Assembly: GCA_016709385.1 (NCBI GenBank)
Contig: JADJMW010000005.1
Location: 310,001 to 374,000, forward strand
DNA: 64,000 bases
Source of the DNA: Candidatus Rubrivivax defluviihabitans
GTDB taxonomy: Bacteria; Pseudomonadota; Gammaproteobacteria; Burkholderiales; Burkholderiaceae_C
Direction: 5' to 3'
Position 1 is the first letter of the stretch. Each line of letters opens with the position of its first letter. A model generated the notes under the pieces. The model was not told the origin of the DNA and ran no database searches. It saw only the letters and a list, made by a program, of their open reading frames with translations. Below are positions 9,178 through 17,681 of the stretch, one piece after another. A program made the position numbers and the translations under genes.

Positions 9178-11114
9178 ACCCCTTTCGCAAGGTCCTGGTC
9201 GCGAACCGCGGCGAGATCGCGTGCCGCGTGATGCGCACGGCGCATCGCCTGGGCTACCGCACGGTGGCGGTGTTCAGCGACGCCGACGCCGGCGCGCCGC
9301 ATGTGCGGCAGGCCGACGAGGCGCTGCACATCGGCGCGCCGGCGGCAGCGGATTCATACCTGAATATCGCCGCCCTGCTCGCCGCGGCACAGCGCAGCGG
9401 CGCCGACGCCGTGCATCCCGGCTACGGCTTCCTGAGCGAACGTGCCGACTTCGCACAGGCCTGTGCCGACGCCGGCCTGGTCTTCATCGGCCCGCCGCCG
9501 GCCGCCATGCGCGCCATGGGCGACAAGGCGGCCGCCAAGCGCCGCATGCTCGAAGCCGGCGTGCCCTGCGCGCCCGGCTATCTGGGGCAGGACGCGAGCG
9601 ACGAACGCCTCACTGCCGAGGCCGAGCGGCTCGGCCTGCCGTTGCTGGTGAAGGCCGTGGCCGGCGGCGGCGGCCGCGGCATGCGGCTGGTGCACCGCTT
9701 CGACGATCTGCCGGCCGCCCTGGCCGGAGCGCGGCGCGAGGCGATCAGCGCCTTCGGCGACGGCACGCTGATGCTGGAACGGCTGATCGACCACGCCCGC
9801 CATATCGAGATCCAGGTCTTCGCCGATACCCACGGCCACGCCGTGCACCTGGGCGAACGCGACTGCACGGCGCAGCGGCGTCGCCAGAAGGTGGTCGAGG
9901 AAGCACCTTCGCCGGTGGTGAGCCCGGCGATGCGCGCCGCCATGGGCGCCGACGCGGTGGCCGCGGCCCTGGCCGTGGGCTACGTGGGCGCGGGCACGGT
10001 GGAATTCATCGTCGACACGGCAGGGCGCCACTTCTTCCTGGAGATGAATACGCGGCTGCAGGTGGAGCACCCGGTCACCGAGTGCATCACCGGCCTGGAC
10101 CTGGTGGAGTGGCAGCTACGCGTGGCGGCCGGCGAGCCGCTGCCGCTGTCGCAGGAGCAGATCCGCTTCAGCGGCCATGCCATCGAGGCGCGGCTGTATG
10201 CCGAGGACCCCTACGACGGCTGGAAGCCGCAGACCGGGCGCATCGTGGACTGGCGGCCCGAGCAGGCAACGAACCTGAATCACGCGGCCGGCGGCGTGCG
10301 CATCGACCACGGCATCTGCACCGGCAGCGAGATCACGCCCTGGTACGACGCCATGGTGGCCAAGGTCATCGCCCACGGCCATGACCGCGCCGACGCCGTG
10401 CGGCGCCTGACCCGGGCGCTGGAAGACGCGCCGCTGTTCGGCCTGCGCCACAACGGCCGCTTCCTGCGCGACCTGCTGAACCACGCGCAATTCACCGCCG
10501 CGCAACTGACGACGACGCAGCTCGACGAATGGGCGGCGAGCGGCGAGGCGCTGCTGCAGCGGCCGGCCGTGCCCGAAGCGGCCTGGCGCATCGCCGCGGC
10601 CGTGCTGGGTGGCAAGTCCGTCGACGGCGTTCGGCCGGCCAGCGTGAACGCCTTCGACCTCACGCTCGACTGCGACGGCGAGCGCCGCACCTTGCGTGCG
10701 CCACCCGAGGGCATTGCCGTGCTTTCGCTGGGCGACGGCGTTCTGCGCTGCCGCGTCGACGGCGTGCACCGGCGCCACCCCTGCGTGCAAGTCGGTGCCA
10801 CGCTGCAGCTGGCCATCGACGCCGCCGTCTTCGGCTTCACCGAAGCCTCGCCCTACCCTGCCGTCACGGCCGACAACGATCCGCGAAAGGCCTGCGCCCC
10901 GGTCGCCGGTACGGTGGCCCAGGTGCTGGTGGCCGTGGGCGACGCCGTGCTGGCGGGCCAGCCGTTGGTGTGCGTGGAAGCCATGAAGATGGAACTGTGG
11001 CTGCACGCCGCCGCTGCCGGCACCGTGCAGGCGCTGCACGCTCGCGTGGGGCAGCCGGTGGGCGCGGGTGCGCTGCTGGTCGCCCTGGAAATCAACGAAG
11101 GAAACACGGCATGA
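9174..11114 (+). CDS. atuF: Acyl-CoA carboxylase biotin carboxylase / BCCP (alpha) subunit
   Basis: The 646-residue protein starts with a biotin carboxylase domain (KVLVANRGEIACRVMRTA, HPGYGFLSERADFA, KAVAGGGGRGMR, FLEMNTRLQVEHPVTE). It ends with a biotinyl domain whose EAMKME motif puts biotin on Lys605. It loads CO2 onto its own biotin for transfer by the beta subunit at 5587-7197. The start is GTG at 9174, inside the hydratase stop (GTGA), the only start that keeps the N-terminal NPFRKVLVANRGE segment. Methylcrotonyl- and geranyl-CoA carboxylase alpha subunits have this same architecture, so substrate rests on context. Confidence 0.9.
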   Translation: MNPFRKVLVANRGEIACRVMRTAHRLGYRTVAVFSDADAGAPHVRQADEALHIGAPAAADSYLNIAALLAAAQRSGADAVHPGYGFLSERADFAQACADAGLVFIGPPPAAMRAMGDKAAAKRRMLEAGVPCAPGYLGQDASDERLTAEAERLGLPLLVKAVAGGGGRGMRLVHRFDDLPAALAGARREAISAFGDGTLMLERLIDHARHIEIQVFADTHGHAVHLGERDCTAQRRRQKVVEEAPSPVVSPAMRAAMGADAVAAALAVGYVGAGTVEFIVDTAGRHFFLEMNTRLQVEHPVTECITGLDLVEWQLRVAAGEPLPLSQEQIRFSGHAIEARLYAEDPYDGWKPQTGRIVDWRPEQATNLNHAAGGVRIDHGICTGSEITPWYDAMVAKVIAHGHDRADAVRRLTRALEDAPLFGLRHNGRFLRDLLNHAQFTAAQLTTTQLDEWAASGEALLQRPAVPEAAWRIAAAVLGGKSVDGVRPASVNAFDLTLDCDGERRTLRAPPEGIAVLSLGDGVLRCRVDGVHRRHPCVQVGATLQLAIDAAVFGFTEASPYPAVTADNDPRKACAPVAGTVAQVLVAVGDAVLAGQPLVCVEAMKMELWLHAAAAGTVQALHARVGQPVGAGALLVALEINEGNTA

Positions 11115-12013
11115 CGCACGGCATCACAAACGGCAGCGACAAGGCCATCCTCACCTGCGCCCTCACCGGCGTGCTCACCAACCCCGCGCAGCACCCGGTG
11201 CCGGTGACGCCGGAGCAGATGGCGGCCGAGGCGCGCGACGCCTTCAACGCCGGCGCCAGCATCATGCACGTGCACCTGCGCAGCCAGGAACCGGGCTTCG
11301 GCCACATGCCGAGCTGGGACCCCGACGTGGCGCAGGCCGTGGTCGACGCCATCCGCGCCGCCTGCCCCGGCGTCGTCATCAACCTGACCACCGGCGTCAT
11401 CGGCAAGGACATCTCGGGCCCGGTGGCCTGCCTGCGCCGCGTCGAGCCCGAGGTGGCGGCCTGCAATGCCGGCAGCCTGAACTACCTGAAGATCAAGGAC
11501 AACGGCGAATGGGCCTGGCCGCCGATGGTGTTCGACAATCCGGTGTCCAAGATCCAGCAGATGCTCGACGTGATGCGCGAAACCGGCACCCACCCCGAAT
11601 TCGAATGTTTCGACGTCGGCATCGTGCGCAGCGTCGGCATGTACCTGAAGGCCGGCCTTTTCGACGGCGTGCCCGAGCTCAATTTCGTCATGGGTGTGGC
11701 CAGCGGCATGCCCTGCGACGCCGAGTTGCTGGCGCTGCTGCCGCGTTATGCCCCGCCCGGCGCGGTCTGGCAGACGACGCTGATCGGCCGCGCCGAGGTC
11801 TGGCCCGTGCACCAGAGGGCTGCCGAACTCGGCGGCATGCTGCGCAGCGGCCTGGAGGACACCTTCTACCTGCCCGGCGGCGAACGCGCCGGCGGCAACG
11901 GCGTCTTGATGGAGGCGTTGGCCGCCTGCGCCCGCCGCGCCGGGCGAGAGGTCGCCTCGCCCGAGGAAACGCGCCAGCGGCTTGGGTTGAAGCCCAGGGC
12001 CGTCTTCGCATGA
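11111..12013 (+). CDS. Beta-keto-acid cleavage enzyme (BKACE / DUF849 family)
   Basis: This 300-residue TIM-barrel protein has the HxH metal motif in IMHVHLRSQ (His53, His55), plus INLTTGV and FECFDVG, typical of the BKACE family (type member: 3-keto-5-aminohexanoate cleavage enzyme Kce). Family members use zinc to condense a beta-keto acid with acetyl-CoA, releasing acetoacetate and a new acyl-CoA. Both ends overlap neighbours by 4 bases, so it belongs to the carboxylase operon. It may stand in for, or act after, the missing HMG-CoA-lyase-like step. That assignment is a guess from context. Confidence 0.85.
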   Translation: MTHGITNGSDKAILTCALTGVLTNPAQHPVPVTPEQMAAEARDAFNAGASIMHVHLRSQEPGFGHMPSWDPDVAQAVVDAIRAACPGVVINLTTGVIGKDISGPVACLRRVEPEVAACNAGSLNYLKIKDNGEWAWPPMVFDNPVSKIQQMLDVMRETGTHPEFECFDVGIVRSVGMYLKAGLFDGVPELNFVMGVASGMPCDAELLALLPRYAPPGAVWQTTLIGRAEVWPVHQRAAELGGMLRSGLEDTFYLPGGERAGGNGVLMEALAACARRAGREVASPEETRQRLGLKPRAVFA

Positions 12014-12498
12014 CCACCGCAGCGCCGGTGCCGCGCAGCGCCGACGAACAGGCGCGGCTCGACGCCGAACTGGTGGAACTGTTCGAGCGCCGCATCACCT
12101 TCAACCAGACGCTGGGGCTGAAGATCGACTCGGTGCGCCCCGGCGACGTGCGCGCCACGGTGCCGATGCGGCCGGAGCTGATTGGCCACTATGCCTACGG
12201 CCGGCTGCATGGCGGCGTCATCTCGGCCGTGCTCGACGCCATGGGCGGGCTGGCGGTGATGGTGGCCATCGCCGAGCACCACCCGCACGACAGCGCGCAG
12301 CAGGTGATGCACCGCTTTGCCCGCTTGGGCACCATCGACCTGCGCGTGGACTTCCTGCGCCAGGGCGTGGGCCAGCATTTCGTGGCCACCGCCGAGGTCA
12401 CGCGGCTGGGCGGCCGCGTCGGCAGCACGCAGATGCGGCTGGTCAACGAGGCCGGCACGCTGATCGCCACCGCGGCGGCGGCGTACATGGTCAGCTGA
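12010..12498 (+). CDS. Hotdog-fold (PaaI-like) thioesterase family protein
   Basis: The 162-residue protein carries a hotdog core: HYAYGRLHGGVISAVLDAMGGLAVMVAI holds the HGG motif of the PaaI/YiiD-like group, followed by LRVDFLRQGVGQHFVATAEV. Such enzymes hydrolyse acyl-CoA thioesters. Being last in the operon and overlapping the BKACE gene by 4 bases, it may release CoA from stalled intermediates. A 16-base perfect palindrome GGGCGGCCGGCCGCCC (12500-12515) follows the stop; it has no T-tract, so a terminator is uncertain. Confidence 0.82.
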   Translation: MTTAAPVPRSADEQARLDAELVELFERRITFNQTLGLKIDSVRPGDVRATVPMRPELIGHYAYGRLHGGVISAVLDAMGGLAVMVAIAEHHPHDSAQQVMHRFARLGTIDLRVDFLRQGVGQHFVATAEVTRLGGRVGSTQMRLVNEAGTLIATAAAAYMVS

Positions 12499-12606
12499 CG
12501 GGCGGCCGGCCGCCCCTGCGACCTTGCGCCGGCGCGGGGAGGCCCCATCTGGCACCATATTTGGCTCGTCGTGCATAGGGCGGCCCTGCCCGGTGCCATT
12601 CACACC

Positions 12607-13719
12607 ATGAAACCGCAGTCCCGATCACGATTTGTCGGCCTCGGCCTGGCGGCCCTGCTGGGCGGCGCCGTCGCCCTGCTGGCCGTTCCGCACCTGGTCA
12701 ATGGCCGCCCCGACGCCGCACCGCGCGCCGTCACGCCGCGTGGCGCCCTGGCCGCCGACGAGCAGGCCTATGTCGACGTCTTCCGCAAGGCCTCGCCCTC
12801 GGTCGTGAACATCACCAGCCTGGGCGTGCAGCGCGACCTGTTCAGCATGAACGTGCAACAGGTGCCGCGCGGCAGCGGCACCGGCTTCGTGTGGGACGAC
12901 CGCGGCCACATCGTGACCAACTTCCACGTCATCCAGGGCGCCAACGGTGCACGCGTGACCTTGGCCGACCAGAGCAGCTGGGACGCCGAGCTGGTCGGCG
13001 CCTTCCCCGACCGCGACCTGGCGGTGCTGCGCATCCAGGCGCCGGCCGACAAGCTGCCGCCCATCGCCCTGGGCAGCAGCCGCGACCTGCTGGTGGGCCA
13101 GCGTGTCTATGCCATCGGCAACCCCTTCGGCCTGGACCAGACGCTGACCACCGGCATCGTGAGCGCGCTCAACCGCGAGATCGAGTCCTTCAACAACCGC
13201 ACCATCCGCGGCGTGATCCAGACCGACGCCGCCATCAACCCCGGCAATTCGGGCGGCCCGCTGCTCGACAGCGCCGGCCGGCTGATCGGTGTCAATACGC
13301 AGATCGCCAGCCCCAGCGGCGCCAGCGCCGGCATCGGCTTTGCCATCCCCGCCGACGAGGTGAACCGCATCGTGCCGCGGCTCATCCGCGACGGCCGCTT
13401 CCTGCGCCCTACCCTGGGCATCGGCGCCGGCAACGCCGCCTTGCACCGCGCGCTGAACCTGCCCAAGGGCGTGGCGCTGATCCAGGTCGTGCCCGGCGGC
13501 CCGGCGGCGCGTACCGGGCTGCAGCCCTTCCGTCGCGGCACGCGCGGCGAGGTGCTGGCCGGCGACGTGATCACCGCCGTCAACGACGAACCGCTGGCCG
13601 ACCTGGACGACATGCTGACCCAGTTCGAAAGACGCCAGCCGGGCGAGACCGTCACGCTCACGGTCTGGCGCGCCGGGCAGACGCGCAAGGTCAGCGTGGT
13701 GCTGGGCGGTTCGGACTGA
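12607..13719 (+). CDS. Periplasmic HtrA/DegP-type serine protease with one PDZ domain
   Basis: The 370-residue protein begins with a hydrophobic anchor or signal (FVGLGLAALLGGAVALLAVP). A trypsin-like domain follows with the triad His107 (NFHVI), Asp137 (DRDLAVL) and Ser215 (GNSGGP), then one PDZ domain ending near residue 365. One PDZ and an uncleaved-looking N-terminus suggest a DegS-like, membrane-tethered protease rather than two-PDZ DegP. It would act in envelope quality control or regulated proteolysis. The ATG at 12607 is preferred over an in-frame one 36 bases upstream because the signal starts directly after it. Confidence 0.88.
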   Translation: MKPQSRSRFVGLGLAALLGGAVALLAVPHLVNGRPDAAPRAVTPRGALAADEQAYVDVFRKASPSVVNITSLGVQRDLFSMNVQQVPRGSGTGFVWDDRGHIVTNFHVIQGANGARVTLADQSSWDAELVGAFPDRDLAVLRIQAPADKLPPIALGSSRDLLVGQRVYAIGNPFGLDQTLTTGIVSALNREIESFNNRTIRGVIQTDAAINPGNSGGPLLDSAGRLIGVNTQIASPSGASAGIGFAIPADEVNRIVPRLIRDGRFLRPTLGIGAGNAALHRALNLPKGVALIQVVPGGPAARTGLQPFRRGTRGEVLAGDVITAVNDEPLADLDDMLTQFERRQPGETVTLTVWRAGQTRKVSVVLGGSD

Positions 13720-13772
13720 AACCTTCCTGGCTCGGCGAACGACTGACAGCCATGCACACAACAGGAGCCGAC

Positions 13773-14282
13773 ATGACCCGACGAAACTGGCTGCAACGGC
13801 TTTCCGCCCTGGCCTTCGGCCCGGCGCTTGCCACCGCGACACATGCCGCGCCCGCTGCGGCCGACGCCCCGGCAGCGGCCGGCGCCACCGACTGGAAGCG
13901 CCTGTCCGACGATGAATGGAAACGCCGCCTGAACCGCGAGCAGTACCAGGTGCTGCGCCGCGAAGGCACCGAGCCGGCGCACAGCAGCCCGCTGAATGCC
14001 GAGAAGCGTGCCGGTATCTACCACTGCGCCGGCTGCGCGCTGCCGCTGTTTTCCTCCGATGCCAAATACGACAGCGGCACCGGTTGGCCCAGCTTCCACA
14101 CGGCGCTGCCGGGCGCGTTGGGCACCAAGACCGACTACAAGATCTTCCTGCCGCGTACCGAATACCACTGCGCACGCTGCGGTGGCCACCAGGGCCATGT
14201 CTTCGACGACGGCCCGCAGCCCAGCGGCAAGCGCTACTGCAACAACGGCGTGGCGCTGCGTTTCATGGCGGCGCAAGCGTGA
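13773..14282 (+). CDS. msrB: Exported peptide-methionine (R)-S-oxide reductase
   Basis: The 169-residue protein has a Tat-like N-terminus (TRRNWLQ followed by a hydrophobic run ending near residue 26). The MsrB fold follows with zinc cysteines C85/C88 and C133/C136 and the catalytic Cys156 in RYCNNG. It repairs methionine-R-sulfoxide. Export implies a periplasmic role. An AGGAG at 13763-13767 fixes the start at 13773 over an ATG at 13752. The stop overlaps msrA (GTGA), giving a B-A pair covering both sulfoxide epimers. Confidence 0.92.
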   Translation: MTRRNWLQRLSALAFGPALATATHAAPAAADAPAAAGATDWKRLSDDEWKRRLNREQYQVLRREGTEPAHSSPLNAEKRAGIYHCAGCALPLFSSDAKYDSGTGWPSFHTALPGALGTKTDYKIFLPRTEYHCARCGGHQGHVFDDGPQPSGKRYCNNGVALRFMAAQA

Positions 14283-14887
14283 GCGCGCGCTCGGTGCTGG
14301 CGCTGAGCGCGCTCGCGCTCGCGTTCATGACCGGACCGGCCACCGCGCAGCCGTCAGCGCAGGCCACCGCCAAGGCCACCTTCGCCGGCGGCTGCTTCTG
14401 GTGCGTGGAAGCCGACTTCGACAAGGTGCGCGGCGTCATCTCCACCACCTCGGGCTATATCGGCGGCACGGTGGCCAACCCGAGCTACGAGCAGGTGTCG
14501 GCCCAGGTCACCGGCCACGCCGAGGCGGTGGAAATCGTCTTCGACCCGGCGCAGGTGAGCTACGAACAGCTGCTCGGCTACTTCTGGCGCACCATCGACC
14601 CCACCACCAAGGACCGACAGTTCTGCGACAGCGGCAGCCCCTACCGCACCGCCATCTTCACGCACGGGCCCGAGCAGGCCGCAGCCGCGAAGGCTTCGCT
14701 GGCCGCGCTGGAGAAAAGCAAGCCCTTCAAGGAACCGATCGTCACGACCATCGAAGCCGCGGGCCCGTTCTACCCGGCCGAGGCCTACCACCAGGACTAT
14801 TACAAGAAGAACCCGGTGCGCTACCAGTACTACCGTGCCAGTTGCGGACGCGACCTGCGGCTGCAGCAGTTGTGGGGCCAGCGCTGA
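14279..14887 (+). CDS. msrA: Exported peptide-methionine (S)-S-oxide reductase
   Basis: The 202-residue protein starts with a signal sequence (VLALSALALAFMTGPATAQ). It has the MsrA catalytic motif GCFWC (Cys39), the GYIGG and GHAEAVEI segments and the YHQDYY region. It reduces methionine-S-sulfoxide. The start is GTG at 14279 overlapping the msrB stop. Both gene products appear exported, so this looks like a periplasmic methionine-sulfoxide repair pair, next to the envelope protease gene upstream. Confidence 0.93.
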   Translation: MSARSVLALSALALAFMTGPATAQPSAQATAKATFAGGCFWCVEADFDKVRGVISTTSGYIGGTVANPSYEQVSAQVTGHAEAVEIVFDPAQVSYEQLLGYFWRTIDPTTKDRQFCDSGSPYRTAIFTHGPEQAAAAKASLAALEKSKPFKEPIVTTIEAAGPFYPAEAYHQDYYKKNPVRYQYYRASCGRDLRLQQLWGQR

Positions 14888-14957
14888 GCGGGCGGGATTC
14901 TCTGCCGGCTTGAGCGGCATCAACGCCGCACCGCGGTCGCCCGGGCAGCATGCCGGC

Positions 14958-15548
14958 ATGCAACCGACCCGCATCCTCGTGATCCAGGGCCACCCCGACG
15001 CCGGCGCCCGCCACCTGTGCCACGCCCTGGCCGAGGCCTACGCCGAAGGTGCTGCGTCCGTCGGGCACGGCGTGCGCCGCGTCGACGTGGCGCGACTGGA
15101 CTTTCCCGTGCTGCGCTCGCAGTCCGACTGGCAGCACGGCGCCGTGCCGGCCGCGCTGGCCCCGGTGCAGCAGGACGTGAGCTGGGCCCAGCACCTGGTT
15201 TTCGTCTTTCCGCTTTGGCTGGGCGACATGCCGGCGCTGCTGAAGGCCTTCCTGGAGCAGATCGCGCGGCCGGGTTTTGCCTTCAACGAAGCTTCGGGCA
15301 ACCCCTTCGGCGTGAAGGGCCTGCGCGGGCGTTCGGCGCGAGTCATCGTCACCATGGGCATGCCGGCGCTCGTCTACCGCTGGCTGTACCGGGCGCACAG
15401 CGTGAAGTCGCTGGAGCGCAACATCCTCGGCTTCGTAGGCATCTCGCCAGTGAACGAGACTTTGATCGGCGGCGTCGACGGCCTGGGCGCGCAAGGCGTG
15501 CAGCGCTGGCTGGACAAGCTGCACAAGCTGGGTCGCGACGCAGGCTGA
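14958..15548 (+). CDS. NAD(P)H dehydrogenase (quinone)-like flavodoxin-fold protein
   Basis: The 196-residue protein has a flavodoxin-like fold typical of the MdaB/KefF/NQO1 family: ILVIQGHPDAGARHLCHALAEAY at the N-terminus, FVFPLWLGDMPALLKAFLEQ in the middle and VTMGMPALVYRW later. These proteins bind FMN or FAD and transfer two electrons from NAD(P)H to quinones. The start at 14958 is the ATG nearest the fold. It follows msrA by 70 bases and may share its oxidative-stress context. Substrate unknown. Confidence 0.8.
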   Translation: MQPTRILVIQGHPDAGARHLCHALAEAYAEGAASVGHGVRRVDVARLDFPVLRSQSDWQHGAVPAALAPVQQDVSWAQHLVFVFPLWLGDMPALLKAFLEQIARPGFAFNEASGNPFGVKGLRGRSARVIVTMGMPALVYRWLYRAHSVKSLERNILGFVGISPVNETLIGGVDGLGAQGVQRWLDKLHKLGRDAG

Positions 15549-15641
15549 CGCCGCCCTTTGCCGCAGCGGCCGCGCGGCAGGCGCCGGGCGCCGGGCGCCG
15601 GGCGAGAATAGCGTTCTGTCCCAGCCACCGCCCGCCCTGCC

Positions 15642-16262
15642 ATGCAAATGATCTGCCTCGACCTCGAAGGCGTGCTCGTGCCCGAGATCTGGATCGCCTT
15701 CGCCGAGCGCACCGGCATTGCCGACTTCCGCCGCACCACGCGCGACGAGCCCGACTACGACCGGCTGATGCGCTGGCGGCTGGACCTGCTGCGCCGGCAC
15801 GGGCTGAAGCTGGCCGATATCCAGGCCGTGATCGCCGGCATGGCGCCGCTGGAGGGCGCGCGCGAATTCCTGGACGACCTGCGCGCGCGCTACCAGGTCA
15901 TCATCCTGTCGGACACCTTCTACGAATTCGCCGACCCGTTGATGCGGCAGCTGGGCCGGCCGACGCTGTTCTGCCACCGGCTGGTGGTCGACGACGCCGG
16001 CTTCGTGGCCGACTACCTGTTGCGCCAGCCCGACCAGAAGCGCCACGCGGTGAATGCGCTGAAGAGCCTGAACTACCAGGTCATCGCCGCCGGCGACTCG
16101 TACAACGACACCGGCATGCTGGGCGCGGCCGACGCCGGCTTCTTCATCCACCCGCCGCCGGGCATCGTGGCGCAGTTTCCGCAGTTCCCGGTGAATGCCA
16201 GTTATGCCGAACTGAAGGCGTCCATCGACGGTGCCGCCGCGCGGCTGCGCCCGGCGGCCTGA
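15642..16262 (+). CDS. thrH: Phosphoserine phosphatase / homoserine phosphotransferase ThrH
   Basis: The 206-residue HAD-superfamily protein opens with ICLDLEGVLVPEIW, where the HAD nucleophile motif DxEG and the VPEIW extension are hallmarks of ThrH. Later motifs are ILSDTFYEFADPLM and the acidic motif AAGDSYNDTGML. ThrH of Pseudomonas moves phosphate from phosphoserine to homoserine. The gene stands alone between convergent or unrelated neighbours; the start follows a short GC-rich leader with the repeat GCGCCGGGCGCCGGGC. Confidence 0.9.
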   Translation: MQMICLDLEGVLVPEIWIAFAERTGIADFRRTTRDEPDYDRLMRWRLDLLRRHGLKLADIQAVIAGMAPLEGAREFLDDLRARYQVIILSDTFYEFADPLMRQLGRPTLFCHRLVVDDAGFVADYLLRQPDQKRHAVNALKSLNYQVIAAGDSYNDTGMLGAADAGFFIHPPPGIVAQFPQFPVNASYAELKASIDGAAARLRPAA

Positions 16263-16411
16263 CGGCCCGAGGGGCAAGCCGTGACGCCCAGGCCCGAGAG
16301 GGGCTATGCTGTGGGCCCATTCGACACGGCTTTGACCTGGCGTAAGGCGCATGCCAGCGCGAAGGCGTCCACTTCTACTTTTGACCCGCCAACAGGCAAG
16401 GAGACGACAGC

Positions 16412-17596
16412 ATGAGCAAGCGAGACGTGGTGGTACTGGGTGCGGCCCGTTCGGCCATCGGCACGTTCAACGGCGCATTGGCCGACATCGAACCGGCCGA
16501 ACTGGCCGGCCTGGTGATGAAGGAGGCGGTCAAGCGCTCCGGCGTCGACCCCAAGGCCATCAATTACGTGACGGTGGGCAACTGCATCCCCACCGAGAGC
16601 CGCTACCCCTATGTGGCGCGCGTGGCCAGCATCCAGGCCGGGCTGCCGATGGAAAGCGTGGCCATGGCCGTCAACCGGCTGTGTTCGTCGGGCCTGCAGG
16701 GCATCGTGACCACGGCGCAGAACATCCTGCTCGGCGACTGCGACTATGGCGTCGGCGGCGGCGTGGAGGTCATGAGCCGGGGCGCCTACCTGTCGACGGC
16801 GATGCGCAGCGGCGCGCGCATGGGCGACACCAAGCTCATCGACTCGATGGTGGCCGCGCTGACCGACCCCTTCGGCGTCGGCCACATGGGCATCACGGCC
16901 GAGAACCTGGTCACCAAGTGGGGCATCACGCGCGAAGAGCAGGACCAGCTGGCCGTCGACTCGCACCGCAAGGCCGCCGCGGCCATCGCCGAGGGCCGCT
17001 TCAAGAGCCAGATCGTTCCCATCGTCAAGCAGACGAAGAAGGGCGAGGTGGTCTTCGACACCGACGAGCATGTGAAGCCCGGCACCACGCTGGAGACGCT
17101 GGCGAAGATGAAGCCGGCCTTCAAGAAGGACGGCTCGGTGACGGCCGGCAATGCCAGCGGCATCAACGACGGCGCCGCCTTCTTCGTGCTGGCCGACGCC
17201 GCCGTGGCCGCCGCCGCCGGCCACAAGCCGATGGCCCGCCTGGCCAGCTACGCCATCGCCGGCGTGCCCAACGACGTGATGGGCGAAGGGCCGATTCCCG
17301 CCACCAAGCTGGCGCTGAAGAAGGGCGGCTTCACGCTCGACCAGATGGACGTCATCGAGAGCAACGAAGCCTTCGCGGCGCAGGCGATCGCCGTGGCGCG
17401 CGGGCTGGAGCTCGACATGAAGAAGGTCAACCCGAACGGCGGCGCCATTGCCCTGGGCCACCCCATCGGCTGCAGCGGCGCCTTCCTGGCCACCAAGGCG
17501 GTGTACGAACTGCACCGCACCGGCGGGCGCTATGCGCTGGTGACGATGTGCATCGGCGGCGGCCAGGGCATCGCGGCGGTGTTCGAACGGCTGTGA
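16412..17596 (+). CDS. bktB: Acetyl-CoA C-acyltransferase (BktB-like thiolase)
   Basis: The 394-residue thiolase has the nucleophile Cys91 in NRLCSSGLQG, the ESNEAFAAQA loop, GHPIGCSGA and the C-terminal CIGGGQGIAAVFERL. The sequence resembles BktB of Cupriavidus, which accepts C4-C6 ketoacyl-CoAs. An AAGGAG (16398-16403) precedes the ATG. It is transcribed alone and closed by a clear terminator. It differs from the thiolase at 2506-3711, so the window encodes two such enzymes. PHB or general acetoacetyl-CoA metabolism are possible roles. Confidence 0.92.
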   Translation: MSKRDVVVLGAARSAIGTFNGALADIEPAELAGLVMKEAVKRSGVDPKAINYVTVGNCIPTESRYPYVARVASIQAGLPMESVAMAVNRLCSSGLQGIVTTAQNILLGDCDYGVGGGVEVMSRGAYLSTAMRSGARMGDTKLIDSMVAALTDPFGVGHMGITAENLVTKWGITREEQDQLAVDSHRKAAAAIAEGRFKSQIVPIVKQTKKGEVVFDTDEHVKPGTTLETLAKMKPAFKKDGSVTAGNASGINDGAAFFVLADAAVAAAAGHKPMARLASYAIAGVPNDVMGEGPIPATKLALKKGGFTLDQMDVIESNEAFAAQAIAVARGLELDMKKVNPNGGAIALGHPIGCSGAFLATKAVYELHRTGGRYALVTMCIGGGQGIAAVFERL

Positions 17597-17640
17597 TGCG
17601 ACGGCGCGGCTCGCCAGGCCGCGCCTGTTACGGAATTGGA

Positions 17641-17666
17641 AACGCGGCCCGTGGGCCGCGTTTTTT
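17641..17666 (+). terminator. Rho-independent terminator of bktB
   Basis: A near-perfect inverted repeat (AACGCGGCCC, two bases, GGGCCGCGTT) at 17641-17662 is followed by a run of T residues. It lies 45 bases after the bktB stop. The convergent rhlE gene ends at 17682, so the hairpin may also serve it, but the T-tract is better on the plus strand. Confidence 0.8.
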
Positions 17667-17681
17667 ATGGGCAATGTCGCT

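Noticed and set aside
12500..12515. Palindrome after the thioesterase gene as a terminator
   Set aside because: No T-tract follows; stem is a self-complementary GC run common in such DNA.
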